Assembly: GCA_025331125.1 (NCBI GenBank)
Contig: JAOALB010000133.1
Location: 1-64,000, forward strand
Reading direction: 5' to 3'
DNA from: Mycogone perniciosa
Taxonomy: Eukaryota > Ascomycota > Sordariomycetes > Hypocreales > Hypocreaceae
DNA: 64,000 nt
Made by a program: the position numbers and the translations under genes. The notes under the pieces are model-generated. The model saw only the letters and a program-made list of their open reading frames with translations, made no database searches and was not told where the DNA came from. Shown one piece after another: positions 12,124 through 23,725 of this stretch. The stretch's first letter is position 1. Each line of letters opens with the position of its first letter.

Positions 12124-13455
12124 CCGAACTCGGGGGCCGGGATCGGGGCTTTTTGGGGTCCGGTTTCGATCGGGGGATACGGAGGTCAGGGAACCGGGGA
12201 CCCGGAGGATCCGGTCATGCCAACAGAGGCTTGATACTACCCAGTTTATCAGCGTTGTTGAGCCCGGGGAAGGGTATAGACTGTATATAGAACAAAGCAT
12301 TGGGATAGGGACTTACCACAGGCATATCATATCTCACATAGAGGAGCGAGTATAGTTTACTGTCCCCTGCGGTTGTTCAGATAAGATAGATAGATAGAGT
12401 AGTGGAAAGAGGGGAATGACTGATTCACTGCATGTATGGGTGTGAACCAGGCTTAATGAATGCCTTTCCTTTATATACAAGTACTAATATAGAGTAGGAT
12501 AGACAAGGGTGACCTCATGATGATGATGATGATTCGAGGCGAGAGAGCCTGGCCTTGGCACGATCACGGAAGCATCGGGCGGGATTCTCGTGACACCTTT
12601 GCTTTTTGGTGCTTTTTGTACTGTGCAAGCCGCCACTGATGAAAGACGAGCCGTTCTGGTTACTGAGTGCAAATGCCTTGAAGCTATGCTATTCTTGTTA
12701 CGTATTCCTCGTTTATTCTATTTAATGTACATATCACTTCGCAGATACTTCGTACATAGTGGCTGCATACTCTCTGGTACAGATTACATACATAAGGTGT
12801 GGTGGTACGACATACATGTTATGTATGTACGGAGTACGGAGTACCGCTACTGTATGTAATATCGACAGGAGTGCAGCAGTTCGCGTCTGAGTTGCTGAAT
12901 TTGGAAACGCGCGTCAGGACAGAGTGCGTACTGGTGGGGAGTGACGTACCCCTTCCCTCCATCTTATCTCCCTATCAGTCTCTCTCTTTCTCTCACACAC
13001 ACACACACACTCTGTCGCCCTCCCTCTCCTTTGCTCGATACTGTTCTATACCACTACTACTATTACGTTCTTCGTACATACATCTCAGCGAGACTGACAA
13101 TACGATACGGTGACTCATAAGAAAACGAATTCTATTCTTCTCTTCTGTTTTCCTCTCTTATTTACCTTCACTTGGGCTCTTTGTCTCCTTGCGTGCGACT
13201 CAACTTTGACGACCAGAACAAACGACGCGAAGCGAAACCTCCGTTACCCAGCTTCCTCCCATCCCTCGGGCTTTTCCAACACTCCGGCTTGTTGGCTCCC
13301 CCGCTAAGCTAAGCAAAAGCTGTTGGGGGAGGAGACTCGAGACATACAATCCAAACAATCCAAACACCAACGAGAACAGACAGCGAAAGACAGCGAGACC
13401 AACGAGACCAAAGAGCTGGATGACGGACGTTCGGTAGGACCATCGGCCTCGCAAG
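12124..13455. other. Intergenic region and sterol acyltransferase promoter
   Basis: No gene is seen. It contains a doubled TACGGAGTAC motif at 12828-12844, a CA dinucleotide run near 12994-13010, and a pyrimidine-rich leader before the ATG at 13456. Confidence 0.5.
12828..12844. repeat. Doubled TACGGAGTAC palindromic motif
   Basis: Two overlapping copies of TACGGAGTAC lie here. The same or closely related motifs (TACGAAGTA, ACTCCGTA) recur in many spacers of the window, for example near 1682, 2934, 4935, 29299, 38823, 42535, 54288, 54368 and 54950. Confidence 0.7.
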
Positions 13456-15374
13456 ATGAGCTCTTCGGCAGATGTCTTGGTCAATGGCCATAGCAACGAT
13501 CACGATCACGACCATGTCCTTCGCCCGCGCCCGCGCAAGGCTTTGCATTCGCAGGTGTCGCAGATGTCTAGCACTTCATCGATCGATGGGGATGGACGAC
13601 GCTTAGGTCTGCCTCTGGAGAACGGCATGGGCAGCGGCATGACGAGGTAAGCCTGCTACAACTGAAGCACCAGACACAACCCCTTTGCTGATTATGTTCC
13701 AGTGGCCGCTCAACTCCTGTTCCTGACAATGCTCCTCCATCTGCCAAATCCCTATCCTCTGCACGCAAGCAGGTTCGCGCTGAGCAGCGCCGGCGCATCT
13801 TCCCGACGATCGAGTTCGCCTCGCGCGTCTCGCACTTCGACCCGACAAGCGACTACCGCGATTTCCATGGCTTTTTCAACCTGTTCTGGATTGGTCTGGC
13901 CATCATGGGTATCACCACCATGCTGCGTAACATGAAGGACACGGGGTACCCCATGCGCGTGCAGATATGGAGTCTCTTTACGGATAAGCTGTGGCACCTC
14001 GCCATTGCTGATTTCCTCATGGCCTCTAGCACGGCTGTGAGTCTCCCCCTGCATCGCTTCTTTCGCGCGAGCCCTTCTGGGAATGGCTGGAGCTGGAGTA
14101 AAGGCGGCATGGCTCTGCAGAGCATCTACCAGGTTGTCTGGTTGACTGTGTGGATTGCCGTGCCCTTCTGGCTTGACTGGCCATGGACCGCGCAGGTATT
14201 CCTGCTGCTGCACACCATGGTGCTTCTCATGAAGATGCATTCATACGCCTTCTACAACGGCCATCTCAGCGAAACAGAGAAACGCCTCCGCGACTTGGAT
14301 AATCCATCCACAGCAGACCGTCGCCCAGCCTACTTCTACCCCAGTGCCGATCACCGCAAGGGCAGCGTGTCCGGCCTACCATTTCCCCTTCCTGGCCCCG
14401 ATTCCCATTCCATTCTCAACGAGAAACATCGTCAACGGCCATCTGCCAATGGGGGCCATGATCATCACCATGAACACGACGATGACGGCCACAGCCAGAC
14501 GAGTGCCGACGAGATCGACACTCTGCGGGAGGACCTCGCCCGGGAGCTTACGAGCCCCATGGGCCATGTTACCTACCCGCGCAACCTCACCTGGTCAAAC
14601 TACCTCGACTATCTCCTCTGCCCAACGCTATGCTATGAACTAGAATACCCACGCAACGCCACCATCAACTGGACCAATCTCATCTCCAAGATCATCGCCA
14701 CCTTTGGGTGCATCTTCCTCCTCACCATCACATCGGAGGAGTTCATCCTCCCTGTCCTCGTCGACGCCTCCCACCGTCTCGAGACCGTCCGAATCGGCGG
14801 CGACGCCGTAGTGCTAGAATCGCTCCTCATCCTCGCCGAGACCATTTCCTGGCTCCTCTTCCCCTTCATGCTCACCTTCCTCCTCGTCTTCCTCGTCATC
14901 TTCGAGTACGTCCTCGGCGCATTCGCCGAGATCACACGCTTCGCCGACAGACACTTCTACTCAGACTGGTGGAACTCAACAGACTGGATGGAATTCTCCC
15001 GCGAGTGGAACGTCCCCGTATACTCTTTCCTCCGACGCCACGTCTACAGCGCATCGCGCCCACACACGGGCAAGCAATTCGCAACCTTCATCACCTTCCT
15101 CATCTCCGCCGTGGGCCATGAAATCGTCATGGCGTGCATAACCAAGAAGCTGAGGGGCTATGGCTTCATCTGTCAGATGCTGCAGCTGCCCATCGTCATG
15201 CTCCAGCGCACGAGGTGGGTCAGGGGTAGGAAGACGTTGAATAACGTGTGTTTTTGGTGTTCCATGATTTTAGGTCTCAGCGTGGTATGTCCCTTGATTC
15301 ACCCCTTGATACTTTTGGGAAGTCATCTTGTTAACTTATTTGCCCAGATTTGCGCTCTTTACGTCCTTGTATAA
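13456..15374 (+). CDS. ARE2: Sterol O-acyltransferase (ACAT/ARE family, MBOAT)
   Basis: Exons are 13456-13646, 13703-15284 and 15348-15374, giving 599 residues. The last intron (GTATGT donor, TTAAC branch, GCCCAG acceptor) has no in-frame stop, so an unspliced product would carry 21 extra residues. The enzyme esterifies ergosterol with fatty acyl-CoA in the ER for storage in lipid droplets. Family signatures are visible: FYSDWWN near residue 481, the following WMEFSREWNVPV, and the conserved His in VGHEIVMA near residue 536. Several hydrophobic segments fit a multi-spanning MBOAT enzyme. There are two His/Asp-rich cytosolic stretches, near residues 12-20 and 315-325. The 3' end converges on Hsp90. 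Whether it corresponds to yeast Are1 or Are2 cannot be told; the symbol marks the family only. Confidence 0.9.
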
Positions 15375-15753
15375 CAACATATATAGCATTTCAATCAACA
15401 AATCCGGTTCGAATTATCAAGGTTATTCGGGGGTGAAACGGGGCGTTAATATACCCATATTGATTGTACTTTTACTTATAACACACGCACACACACGTAC
15501 AAGACAAGGCACACTTCATGTCCATTTCCATGTATTCATTTCTCGTAGAGCTAGCTAAAATACACCCACCCCCGCCTCTCTTGGAGGGGATATCAGGGAA
15601 TTATGGGGTAAAGCAACTCGTGCCCATTAAACCAGGGACACAAAACATAAACAAATCAGCCAGACGTCCAGACCATGTGCTCTAAAAACCGTTCAACTCC
15701 GTTAAAAAAACTTTTGCCCTTGTATCCCGATTCTCGATCCCTCGGCAGGCCGT
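15375..15753. other. Convergent intergenic region
   Basis: This holds the overlapping 3' flanks of the sterol acyltransferase (plus) and Hsp90 (minus) genes. No gene is seen. Confidence 0.5.
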
Positions 15754-17926
15754 TTAGTCAACCTCCTCCATGGCGCTGTCGCCAGTCTCGACGGCAGGGG
15801 TCTCCTCGGCAGCAGCCTCGACGGGGGCGGACTCATCCTCCTCAATGTTCAGGCCAATCTGGACAAGCTTGTGGATGCGGTCAGCGAAGCCGGCAGGCTC
15901 ATCGATAGTGAAGCCGGAGACGAGCAGCGAGGTCTCGAACAGAAGCTGCAGGATGGACTTGACGGTGCGGTCGTTCTCGCCGTCGGACTCAACCTTCTTC
16001 TTGAGCTCCTGGATGATGGAGGACTTGGGGGAGATCTCGAAAGTCTTCTTGGAGGACATGTAGCTGCTCATGGAGGTGTCACGGAGAGCCTGGGCCTTCA
16101 TGATACGCTCCATGTTGGCAGACCAACCGAACTGGCCAGTTCGGATGGCGCAAGGAGAGCCACCGAGCTTGTGGCTGACAACAACCTTCTCGACCTTGTC
16201 GCCGAGAACGTTCTTCAGGCTCTTGGAGAGGCTCTCGTACTCCTTCTCCTCGTCCTCACGGGCCTTCTTCTCCTCCTCGGTCTCCTCGAGCTCGAAGTCC
16301 TTGGTGATGTCGACGAGCTTCTTCTCCTCGAACTCCTTGAGCTGAGTCATGGCGTACTCATCAATGGGGTCGACGAGGAACAGGACCTCGAAGCCCTTCT
16401 CCTTGAGGGCATCAAGGAAGGGAGACTTGGAGACAGCCTTGAGGGACTCGCCAGTGATGTAGTAGATGTTCTTCTGGTGCTCGGGCATGCGAGTGACGTA
16501 GTCGGTCAGAGAGGTCATCTCATCGCCAGACTTGGTCGAGTTGAAGCGGAGGAGCTTGGCGAGGATGGCGCGGTTCTGGGAGTCCTCGTGGATACCCAGC
16601 TTGAGGTTCTTGGAGAAGGCGCTGTAGAACTTGTCGAACTGCTCCTTGTCCTCAGCAATCTCCTGGAAGAGCTCCAGAGACTTCTTGACAATGTTCTTCT
16701 TGATGACCTTCATGATCTTGTTCTGCTGGAGGGTCTCACGGGACAGGTTGAGGGGAAGATCCTCAGAGTCGACAACACCCTTGACGAAGCCAAGCCACTC
16801 AGGAATGAGCTCAGTGGCGTCATCAGTGATGAAGACACGGCGGACGTAGAGCTTGATGTTGTTCTTGGTCTTCTTGGTCTCGAAGAGATCAAAGGGAGCA
16901 CGCTTGGGGACGAAGAGGATGGCACGGAACTCGAGCTGACCCTCGACGGAGAAGTGCTTGACACCAAGGTGGTCCTCCCAGTCGTTGGAGAGGGACTTGT
17001 AGAAGGAAGCATACTCCTCCTGGGTGATGTCCTGGGGGTTGCGGGTCCAGATGGGCTTCTGCTTGTTGAGCTCCTCCTCCTCGATCTTAGTCTCCTTGAT
17101 CTTCTTGGTCTTCTTCTTCTTTTCCTTCTCCTCGTCCTCATCGTCAATTTCCTCGACCTTGGGCTTCTTGTCATCACCCTCCTCGGTGACCTCCTCCTCC
17201 TCAGCGTCCTCATCAGGGACCTCGATCTCGGTCTCCTTCTGGACGTGGAGGTAGATGGGGTAGGAGATAAACTCGGAGTGCTTCTTGATGACCTCCTTGA
17301 TCTTGCTCTCATTCAGGTAATCGGCCTGCTCATCCTTGAGGTGGAGGATGATGGCGGTACCGCGGCCCAGGGGCTTACCCTCGGTGTCAGCGGTGATGTT
17401 GAAGGTGCCACCGGCGCTGGACTCCCAGATGTACTGCTCGTCATCGTTGTGCTTGGAGACAACGCTGACCCGGTCGGCGACGAGGTAGGCAGAGTAGAAA
17501 CCAACACCGAACTGACCAATCATGGAGACATCGGCACCAGCCGTCAGGGCCTCCATGAACTGCTTGGTACCGGAGCGGGCAATCGTACCCAGGTTGTTGA
17601 CAAGGTCCTAGGGTTGTTGATTAGAAGGTTGTTCATTAACACAGCAGACAGAGGGATCAACAACTTACAGCCTTGGTCATGCCAATACCGGAATCCCGGA
17701 TGGTCAGGGTCTTATTCTCCTTGTCAGGGATGATGTCGATGCGCAGGTCCTTGCCAGAGTCAAGCTGGCTGGGCTCGGACAGAGCCTTGTAACGGATCTT
17801 GTCCAAGGCATCGGAGGCGTTGGAGACGAGTTCTCGCAGGAAGATCTCCTTGTTGGAGTAGACGGTGTTGATGATGAGGGAGAGGAGCTGAGAGATCTCA
17901 GCCTGGAACTCGAAAGTCTCAGACAT
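15754..17926 (-). CDS. hsp90: Cytosolic molecular chaperone Hsp90
   Basis: Exon 1 is 17669-17926 and exon 2 is 15754-17607, separated by a 61-bp intron (GTAAGT donor), giving 703 residues, a normal length for cytosolic Hsp90. The N-terminal GHKL ATPase domain shows the ATP-lid and nucleotide-binding motifs SNASDALDKIR, DSGIGMT and GQFGVGFYSAYLVADRV. A Glu/Lys-rich charged linker lies around residues 210-270, followed by the middle domain and a dimerisation domain. The C-terminus is MEEVD, the docking site for TPR co-chaperones, which marks the cytosolic form. It folds kinases, transcription factors and other clients with Hsp70 and J-proteins. Codon use is strongly biased (GAG, AAG, GTC), as expected for a highly expressed gene. 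Because of that bias the opposite strand has a 620-codon open frame, which is not annotated as a gene. Confidence 0.98.
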
Positions 17927-19216
17927 GGTGGCGGGTATCAATGGAAATGCGTGACTCTGGAAACGGGGGAGAGTTAGCTGAGTGTAGAGCAGACAAGGAT
18001 GAAGCTGTGTCTCAAGCAATCAAGCCTGGCAAACAGGTATGTGAAGCTTGAGCAAGGCTGAAGCTCTTTGTTTTCTCACGAATGGCGGGGTGGAGGGGGA
18101 AAGTGGGATGATATATATATAAGCTGGCTTGCGTGCGTACCTTGATGATGGTAAACGGAAAAGAAAAGAGGCTCTATCAGATCTAGCGAGAGCGGGAGAG
18201 AGGAAGAGCAGAGACGCGAGTATGCAGAGAGAGAGAGGGATGAGGAGAAAAATTCAGAAGAGGGAGAGAAGAGGAAGAGCACTTCTCTAAAAAGGTGCCC
18301 GTAACAGGTACTCGCCCGCGATCCAGAGATTCCATGAGATTCTATGGCTGGTGCCTTTCCACAGCAACCAGCCAGCGCCCCGCTGATTGGCCAGGGAGCG
18401 CTGGAGCCTTCTAGCAACCTGTCGACCTGCTAGGAAGGCAGTTCTAACCACCGAAACCCCTCTACCCCACACCGCTGTACTCGTAAGGGAAGAGAAAAAA
18501 ATTCAATCCAATTTCCGTCCCTGTCTAGAGGGTTCTGGGCTTTTCGCTGGATTCAGTTGCAGATATTCCCCATAATAGGCAGTATATGAGGGGCAACCTC
18601 GAGTCTATCCCCTATTTTTACTCTATTTTTACTCTGTTATCCAACGTCTTCTGCTGTGTAACGCTGGAACCTTCCAGTCTTTCCACGAGGCTGAAGAGGG
18701 GACCCATGTCAACCAACCCCTGGCAAGGTTCCCCTCCAGATGGACTGGGCACTGCTGCAGCATACGCAAGTCAGACAGTCAGTCTGAGCCACGGAGAGGC
18801 TCTACCCCTCCAACCGCCATTATCGATAAGGCCCTAGGCTGCTTCGTATCTCCCCTCTAATCCCTGAAGATGCAGAGCTTCGCTCCTGGAGCAATACCTA
18901 CTCGTAAGGTATGCTGTGATGCCCAACGCTACTGAGCTCAGGGGCGTATGGATATCGAGACGCCCGCATCCTCAGATAGATTGTTGGTACTAGTAGACAT
19001 GCAATGCAACGTTTGCCCCTAAGAACTATTTTGGAGTAGCTATGTCAGCATCAGCATCAGTCAAGCTGAAGAAGGAAAACGCCACCTGGTCTGACCCAGA
19101 GTCATGGTCCTTGATGCCAATATCTACCCAATAAAAGGAGTACCCAACCTATCCATGCGTACCTCATGATATTCTATTCGTACATTCTATACCCTCTATA
19201 CTTCGTAAACCCGCTC
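17927..19216. other. Hsp90 promoter and 5' leader; downstream flank of the flavin-reductase-like gene
   Basis: No gene is seen. On the Hsp90 side a TATATATATA stretch lies near 18110-18121, and candidate heat-shock elements lie further up. The plus-strand orientation is purine-rich near 18180-18280, that is, pyrimidine-rich in the Hsp90 sense. Confidence 0.5.
18667..18674. promoter_or_regulatory. Candidate heat-shock element upstream of Hsp90
   Basis: GAACCTTC is a GAAnnTTC inverted pair, the core of an Hsf1 site, about 740 bp upstream of the Hsp90 start. Two TTC units 10 bp apart near 18332-18344 resemble a gapped element. Single short matches occur by chance, so this is suggestive only. 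Confidence 0.35.
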
Positions 19217-20174
19217 TTAGCTCTCCCCCTTGGATATCACGTCCCCAACCTGGCGATACCTCCGATCCGCGTACGCCAGCCCAAACTCCCTCTTGCAACT
19301 CCCGGGTATCATCTCAACCACCTCCCCAACCACAATAACATGATCTCTCACCTTGACCAACCCCCCTGTTGGCTCATCAGGTAACAACCTACACCGTAAA
19401 ACATACAGCACCCCCTCGTCCTTCAGCAACGGAGCTCCCCCATCATCTCCTTGTCTTGTGGTGTCACGTTGCACGCCATTGAATACATCCTCTGTGTTTC
19501 CGCGAGTGAATCGGTCCGCCATCGCCACGCCGTGTGCGTCCCCCGCCATGATGTGGATATTGAAGTGACGACTCGAGGATATAGCGTCCAGTGTACGACT
19601 CGGCGTGGCGATGTTGAATGATATTAAAGGTGTAGGCGAGAGCGTGAGGGAGGTAAACGACGACATTGTCATGGCTCTTGGTGTATTTTCGTGTATTGAA
19701 GTACACACAATGACAGGGTTAGGCAAGAGGCGCATCACGCATCGTACTTGTTCAGAGAGTGAGGCTGGAGAGGTAGGGTCGGACGTCGGCGGCGCAGGAG
19801 GGCTCGAACTCGGAGGACTTGAGGTTTGATAACCTTTCACGGGGCCATCTAGGGAGTTTAGCATCGGTAACAAAGCAGCATAGCAAGCAGAAAACAGAGG
19901 AAGTCTCACATCGGAGATCTCGTATCCGCGAGCTCTGTGCTCTCCAGGGTTGTGAGGATGGTGAAGCTGATGTAGGCGATCGAACTCCCGTGATATATTC
20001 CCCCAATGCTAACGCATGTCCAACAACATCATGTACTCCCCTTATCAACCGTACAAGGCACAATGCCCTCTTTTGCACATGCCATACCTCCCCGTCTAAA
20101 CGGCAGAGAGCGCTCCGATATGCGCCCAAGCTTCCAAGCCGCGACACACGTCGCATCGCCGTACTATGCCTCAT
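19217..20174 (-). CDS. Flavin reductase-like (FMN-binding split barrel) protein, probably mitochondrial
   Basis: Exon 1 is 19910-20174 and exon 2 is 19217-19848, with a 61-bp intron (GTGAGA donor, GCTAAAC branch, CCCTAG acceptor) that keeps the frame; 298 residues. The first residues (MRHSTAMRRVSRLGSLGAYR) are basic and Ser/Arg/Leu-rich like a mitochondrial presequence. After a Pro/Ser linker the flavin-reductase-like domain starts near residue 120 with EQVRCVMRLLPNPVIVCTS, followed by AMTMSSFTSLTLSPTPLISF and FNIHIMAGD. This pattern is typical of the NAD(P)H:FMN oxidoreductase superfamily. Such proteins bind FMN and reduce flavin or act with a partner oxygenase; the partner here is unknown. 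It shares a 364-bp divergent promoter region with mitoribosomal bL31m, which fits a mitochondrial role by inference. Confidence 0.8.
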
Positions 20175-20538
20175 TGAGTCCGTCGAAGTACCATCAGGTC
20201 ACTGGTCTTGAACAAAACACCCAAATTCTCGACAATAATCGAGGCTAATTGGAAAAGAGCGGAATCATGGGCGAAATGGTCTTTTGCATGTCGGCAGCTC
20301 GGTGCTGCTTGCGATCCAATCCCTTATCGATAAGAAATCGTGGCACGCAGCCCGTTGCAAGCCAAGCCAACCAGCGGGCCGTAAATTTTGCGACTCCAAC
20401 ACCACTGCATATCAGCATCACGACTTCAAGCGATACTACGACACACGATTCCCGCGCCTCTCGACCAATTGTCCCCCAAAATCCGGCCCCTCTTCTTCCA
20501 CGAGCCAAACCCTCCGCCGAAATACAATAAATCAAACA
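20175..20538. promoter_or_regulatory. Shared divergent promoter region
   Basis: These 364 bp separate the start codons of the flavin-reductase-like gene (minus) and bL31m (plus). No specific factor site was assigned. Confidence 0.5.
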
Positions 20539-21057
20539 ATGGGGAAACTCCCCGCCCTCCCCCTCGGCCTCGCGCCAACCCGAACCGCCCTCTCATCCTC
20601 ATCATCAAGAACAACGCCATCACCAATCCAACAGCAAATCCGCCACGCAACATTCATCCCCCGGCCCCGACGCCCATACACATTCACCCAACTCGTCCAG
20701 CTCTCCGACGGCTCAACCTATACCGCCCGAACAACCTCTCCCCTGCCTCTCTACCGCGCCTCCAAAGACACCCGCAACACTTTGCTCTGGCAGCCGAGCG
20801 AAAAGTCCCTTCGCAACGTTGAGCTCGACGAGGCGGGTAAATTGGCTGCCTTCAGAGAGCGATTCGGTAGAGGCTACGATGCCACGGGCGCTGCTGCTGG
20901 TGCTGCGGAGGAGGGAGGCGATGATACTGTTGCTGCCGCTCCGGTGGAGGAGGATTCGGGATTGAATTTCGAGGATCTGTTGGCCGAGTATGCGCCGCAG
21001 GATACGAGTGCGCTGAAGGATTCGGGACCGAAGAAGGCCGCTGTAAGGAGAAAGTAA
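20539..21057 (+). CDS. MRPL36: Mitochondrial large-subunit ribosomal protein bL31m
   Basis: This is a 172-residue intronless protein. The ATG at 20539 is chosen because the open frame extends far upstream without resemblance to protein and this Met begins a Ser/Thr/Arg-rich presequence. The core follows near residue 35 as RHATFIPRPRRPYTFTQLVQ, then LSDGSTYTARTTSP, LWQPSEK and FRERFGRGYD. That arrangement is typical of fungal L31-type mitoribosomal proteins (yeast Mrpl36). The C-terminus is Ala/Glu/Asp-rich and ends in a basic tail. It belongs to the 54S subunit facing the intersubunit side. It converges with Vps5 downstream. Confidence 0.85.
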   Translation: MGKLPALPLGLAPTRTALSSSSSRTTPSPIQQQIRHATFIPRPRRPYTFTQLVQLSDGSTYTARTTSPLPLYRASKDTRNTLLWQPSEKSLRNVELDEAGKLAAFRERFGRGYDATGAAAGAAEEGGDDTVAAAPVEEDSGLNFEDLLAEYAPQDTSALKDSGPKKAAVRRK

Positions 21058-21297
21058 TGAATCTATTATTATGACGTGGTGGAAAACGGAAATGACATGT
21101 ATGGAACGTGTGGAGACCATGAGATGAGGGGTGATAGACAAACGGCTCATGGATTAGAGGATGGATTTGTGTTCAAATATGTACAGCACCATAAGCCTTC
21201 CGGCTTGTATGATATACTAAAAGCACGCGTCTCCGGATTTTGCAAGTTACAGCATACACCAACATTCGCTTACAGCCTACCCCCAAGTCATAATCTC

Positions 21298-23091
21298 CTA
21301 GTCAGAGTCCTCATGTATCCTTGCCCTCGCGCGGTCAATGGCAGTATTTCCTGGGGGCTTCGTCTGGTAAACGGGTGGCTTATAGAAGGCAGACTCGTCA
21401 TCCTGAGCATCCAGTTGCATCAGGAACGTCTCCCACTTCTCAATCAACTATAAATTGTTAGCACAAACAGCCAGTCCCATTCATTCAAGGCTAAAAGTTG
21501 ACTTGCCTCCTTTTGCGCTTCAACGGCGCTCTCCAAGAATGTCTCCACTCCACTCTTAAAGTCCTCCACCTTTTCCTTCTCAAAACGATCGAGCTCAGCT
21601 CTCATCGATCGGCCCATCTCCTCAAAGAGCAGACGAGCTTGATGTACTTTCCGCTCTGCCTCTTGGACCTCAGCATTCATCTGATTCAACCGGTCCTGTT
21701 GACTCTTTCCCTGCCGCAGCAGCTTATCCTGTGTGGTCTTCTTCTTCTGCAACTCTGACTCGGCCGAGTGCCACGCGTAGAAGCCCTTCTGGCGTTGACT
21801 GAATGCCTGCTTAATTGAGCCAATGAGACGGACATACTCTTCAATAATGATTCCAAAGGTAAGGACATCCTGCTGAGCTTGGCGGTCGTACACATCGCGG
21901 ATGGTGAGTTGAAGGTCGGAGAGCGCATCAAGGGGGCCGGACAGCGATGGCGACAACTCAACCGTGGAGAGCGCATGGAGTGAAGCAGAAAAGTCAGCTG
22001 CTGCCTCGGCCATCATCTTCCTCTGGCTAACCATTGTCTCCATCGCTTTCAACAATCCCTTGAGTTGATTCTCCAATGCATCAAGGTAGACCTTGCGATC
22101 GTGGAACCAGTCATCTTGCTCCACAAACTTGCTACCTCCTCCAACATTGATGCCTAGGGATCCGAAAACCCCTTTACTCTCGGTAGGGAGAGGCTCTCTT
22201 CTCTCCTTGTGCTTGATATCGACATTAAACGCCTCGCTCTCGAGGAAGAGCTTCATATCAGCATCGTGCTGCAGGACGGGGTGTGCCGCAGTCTTGTTGA
22301 GCATCTTCTCCAGCGCGGCTCGTCGGCTTTCCACAAAGTTGCTGTCGAACCGACCAACAGCCTGCTTTTCCGGCGGCGGCGGGACAACATATCCGGGATT
22401 GTTTCCATGTAGCGTGTTGTAAAGCCAGAGGAAGTCACGGTACCGACGCTTCACTTCAAACTCGGGTTGCTTATACGCCCGTGAGGTTGTCTGCCCCTGA
22501 GTTAGCCTCTGTCATCACATCCGGGGGCAATCAAATGACCACTGCAGTACTAACCTTGGTCCGTACGGAATACACAATATGCGAACTCGTCAAATCCCCA
22601 ATCTTCACCGGATCTCCCACTGTAATGTGAAAGCTGGGCTTCGACGCTTCCTCCACGCTGACACTCGGCTGCACGCTACTCCTCATACTGCTCGGCCTAG
22701 CAGCATCTACCGGTGGCGGCACCCTCGGACCCCTCGACGACTCAATCTCATCCTCGTCTTCAATATGGTGCGGATCCGCCAGTCGTCGAGGCGTCTGCTG
22801 CGACGATGACGGCTGCATCGTTGTCCGGATCACCATCTGCTCCTTCAGAGGAGGTGCCGGCGGGGCGTCCTGCGCAGCTGCATCGAGATTCGGGGAGCCG
22901 CTTAGGGGGCCCAGCGGATCATCTACAGCTTCGAGCTTGGTCGGCTGGGCAATGATGCGACGCGGCGCGCGTGATGGACGAGGCGCAGAGGAGACAGACG
23001 GTTGAGTCGTTGAAGGCGTCGACTCGTTCTGGGATGCCGGCGGAACAGAGCTCTGGCTGGAATCAGCCCACGGAGACTCCTCGACATCCAT
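21298..23091 (-). CDS. VPS5: Retromer sorting nexin Vps5 (SNX1/2 type)
   Basis: Exons are 22555-23091, 21507-22490 and 21298-21447, giving 556 residues. Intron 1 (64 bp) uses GTTAGT. Intron 2 (59 bp) has a GC-AG pair with donor GCAAGT and a good GCTAAC branch; removing it joins the coiled coil to LIEKWETFLMQLDA, the expected Vps5 end. An acidic, Pro/Ser-rich N-terminus precedes a PX domain at about residues 150-275 with the phosphoinositide-binding RRYRDF. A C-terminal BAR domain follows at about residues 320-540, with long helices such as the stretch around LLFEEMGRSMRAELDRFEKE. With Vps17 it forms the membrane-bending part of retromer for endosome-to-Golgi recycling. Length, domain order and C-terminus all fit. 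Confidence 0.93.
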
Positions 23092-23725
23092 AGCTGCGAT
23101 CGCTTGCTATTAGAGGAGAAGAAACTGTCCACAAGGCTGAGGAGAGTCGGATTGGAAGAATGGATGCGAGCAGCAGTACGGAGAGGAGACAGCCTGGCTG
23201 GCTGGGGGGCAGATGCAGATGTATCTGTCAACGTCAGTGATGGCGTAGGTACATACGCATACGAGTCTGGATAAGCTCACAGCCCCACTTGTGACATGAC
23301 AAACTTCCCCGAGTTTCTGGGGTCAGATCACTCACCTCCAATATCCGGAGAGAACGAGCAGGTAATTGTGCAAAAAATGTGTGCAATTTAGTTATGAGCT
23401 GTAATGGGAGGGTTCATATTGGGTCATCTCTCTAGGACTCTAGGGCTCTAGGAATTAAAAAAAAAAATCAACACTTTCCATGTTCAGACCCCCTGATTAA
23501 AAGCCCATTTAGCTGAAGTCACCGTCAACTCCGCAAAACTGGAATAAAAGGGCTGGTCCCTTCATGTCTGAGCCTGTCCCGGGGTTCTCATTGCCGTAAC
23601 TCCTTTGCCAACTATCAAGTACCATTCATCGCCATCCCCGTGCTCGTAGGGTATTATATGGTCGAGCCATTTTGATATCTGAACCACTCCCGTTTCTCCA
23701 CCTCGTCTGCCAATCCTAAACGTTC
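23092..23725. other. Vps5 promoter and TAF5 3' flank
   Basis: No gene is seen. The region includes an 11-base A run near 23457-23467. Confidence 0.5.

Noticed and set aside
11690..12300. Several 75-110 codon frames over the CHAT gene 3' end
   Set aside because: Shadows of the CHAT coding frame with Ser/Arg/Pro-biased composition.
15400..15430. GGTTCGAATT as a possible tRNA T-loop
   Set aside because: No acceptor or anticodon stem could be paired around it.
15871..17733. 620-codon plus-strand open frame as a gene
   Set aside because: It is antisense to a certain Hsp90 gene, runs through the intron, and its Leu/Val/Asp/Glu-heavy composition is what reversed GAG/AAG/GTC-rich codons give.
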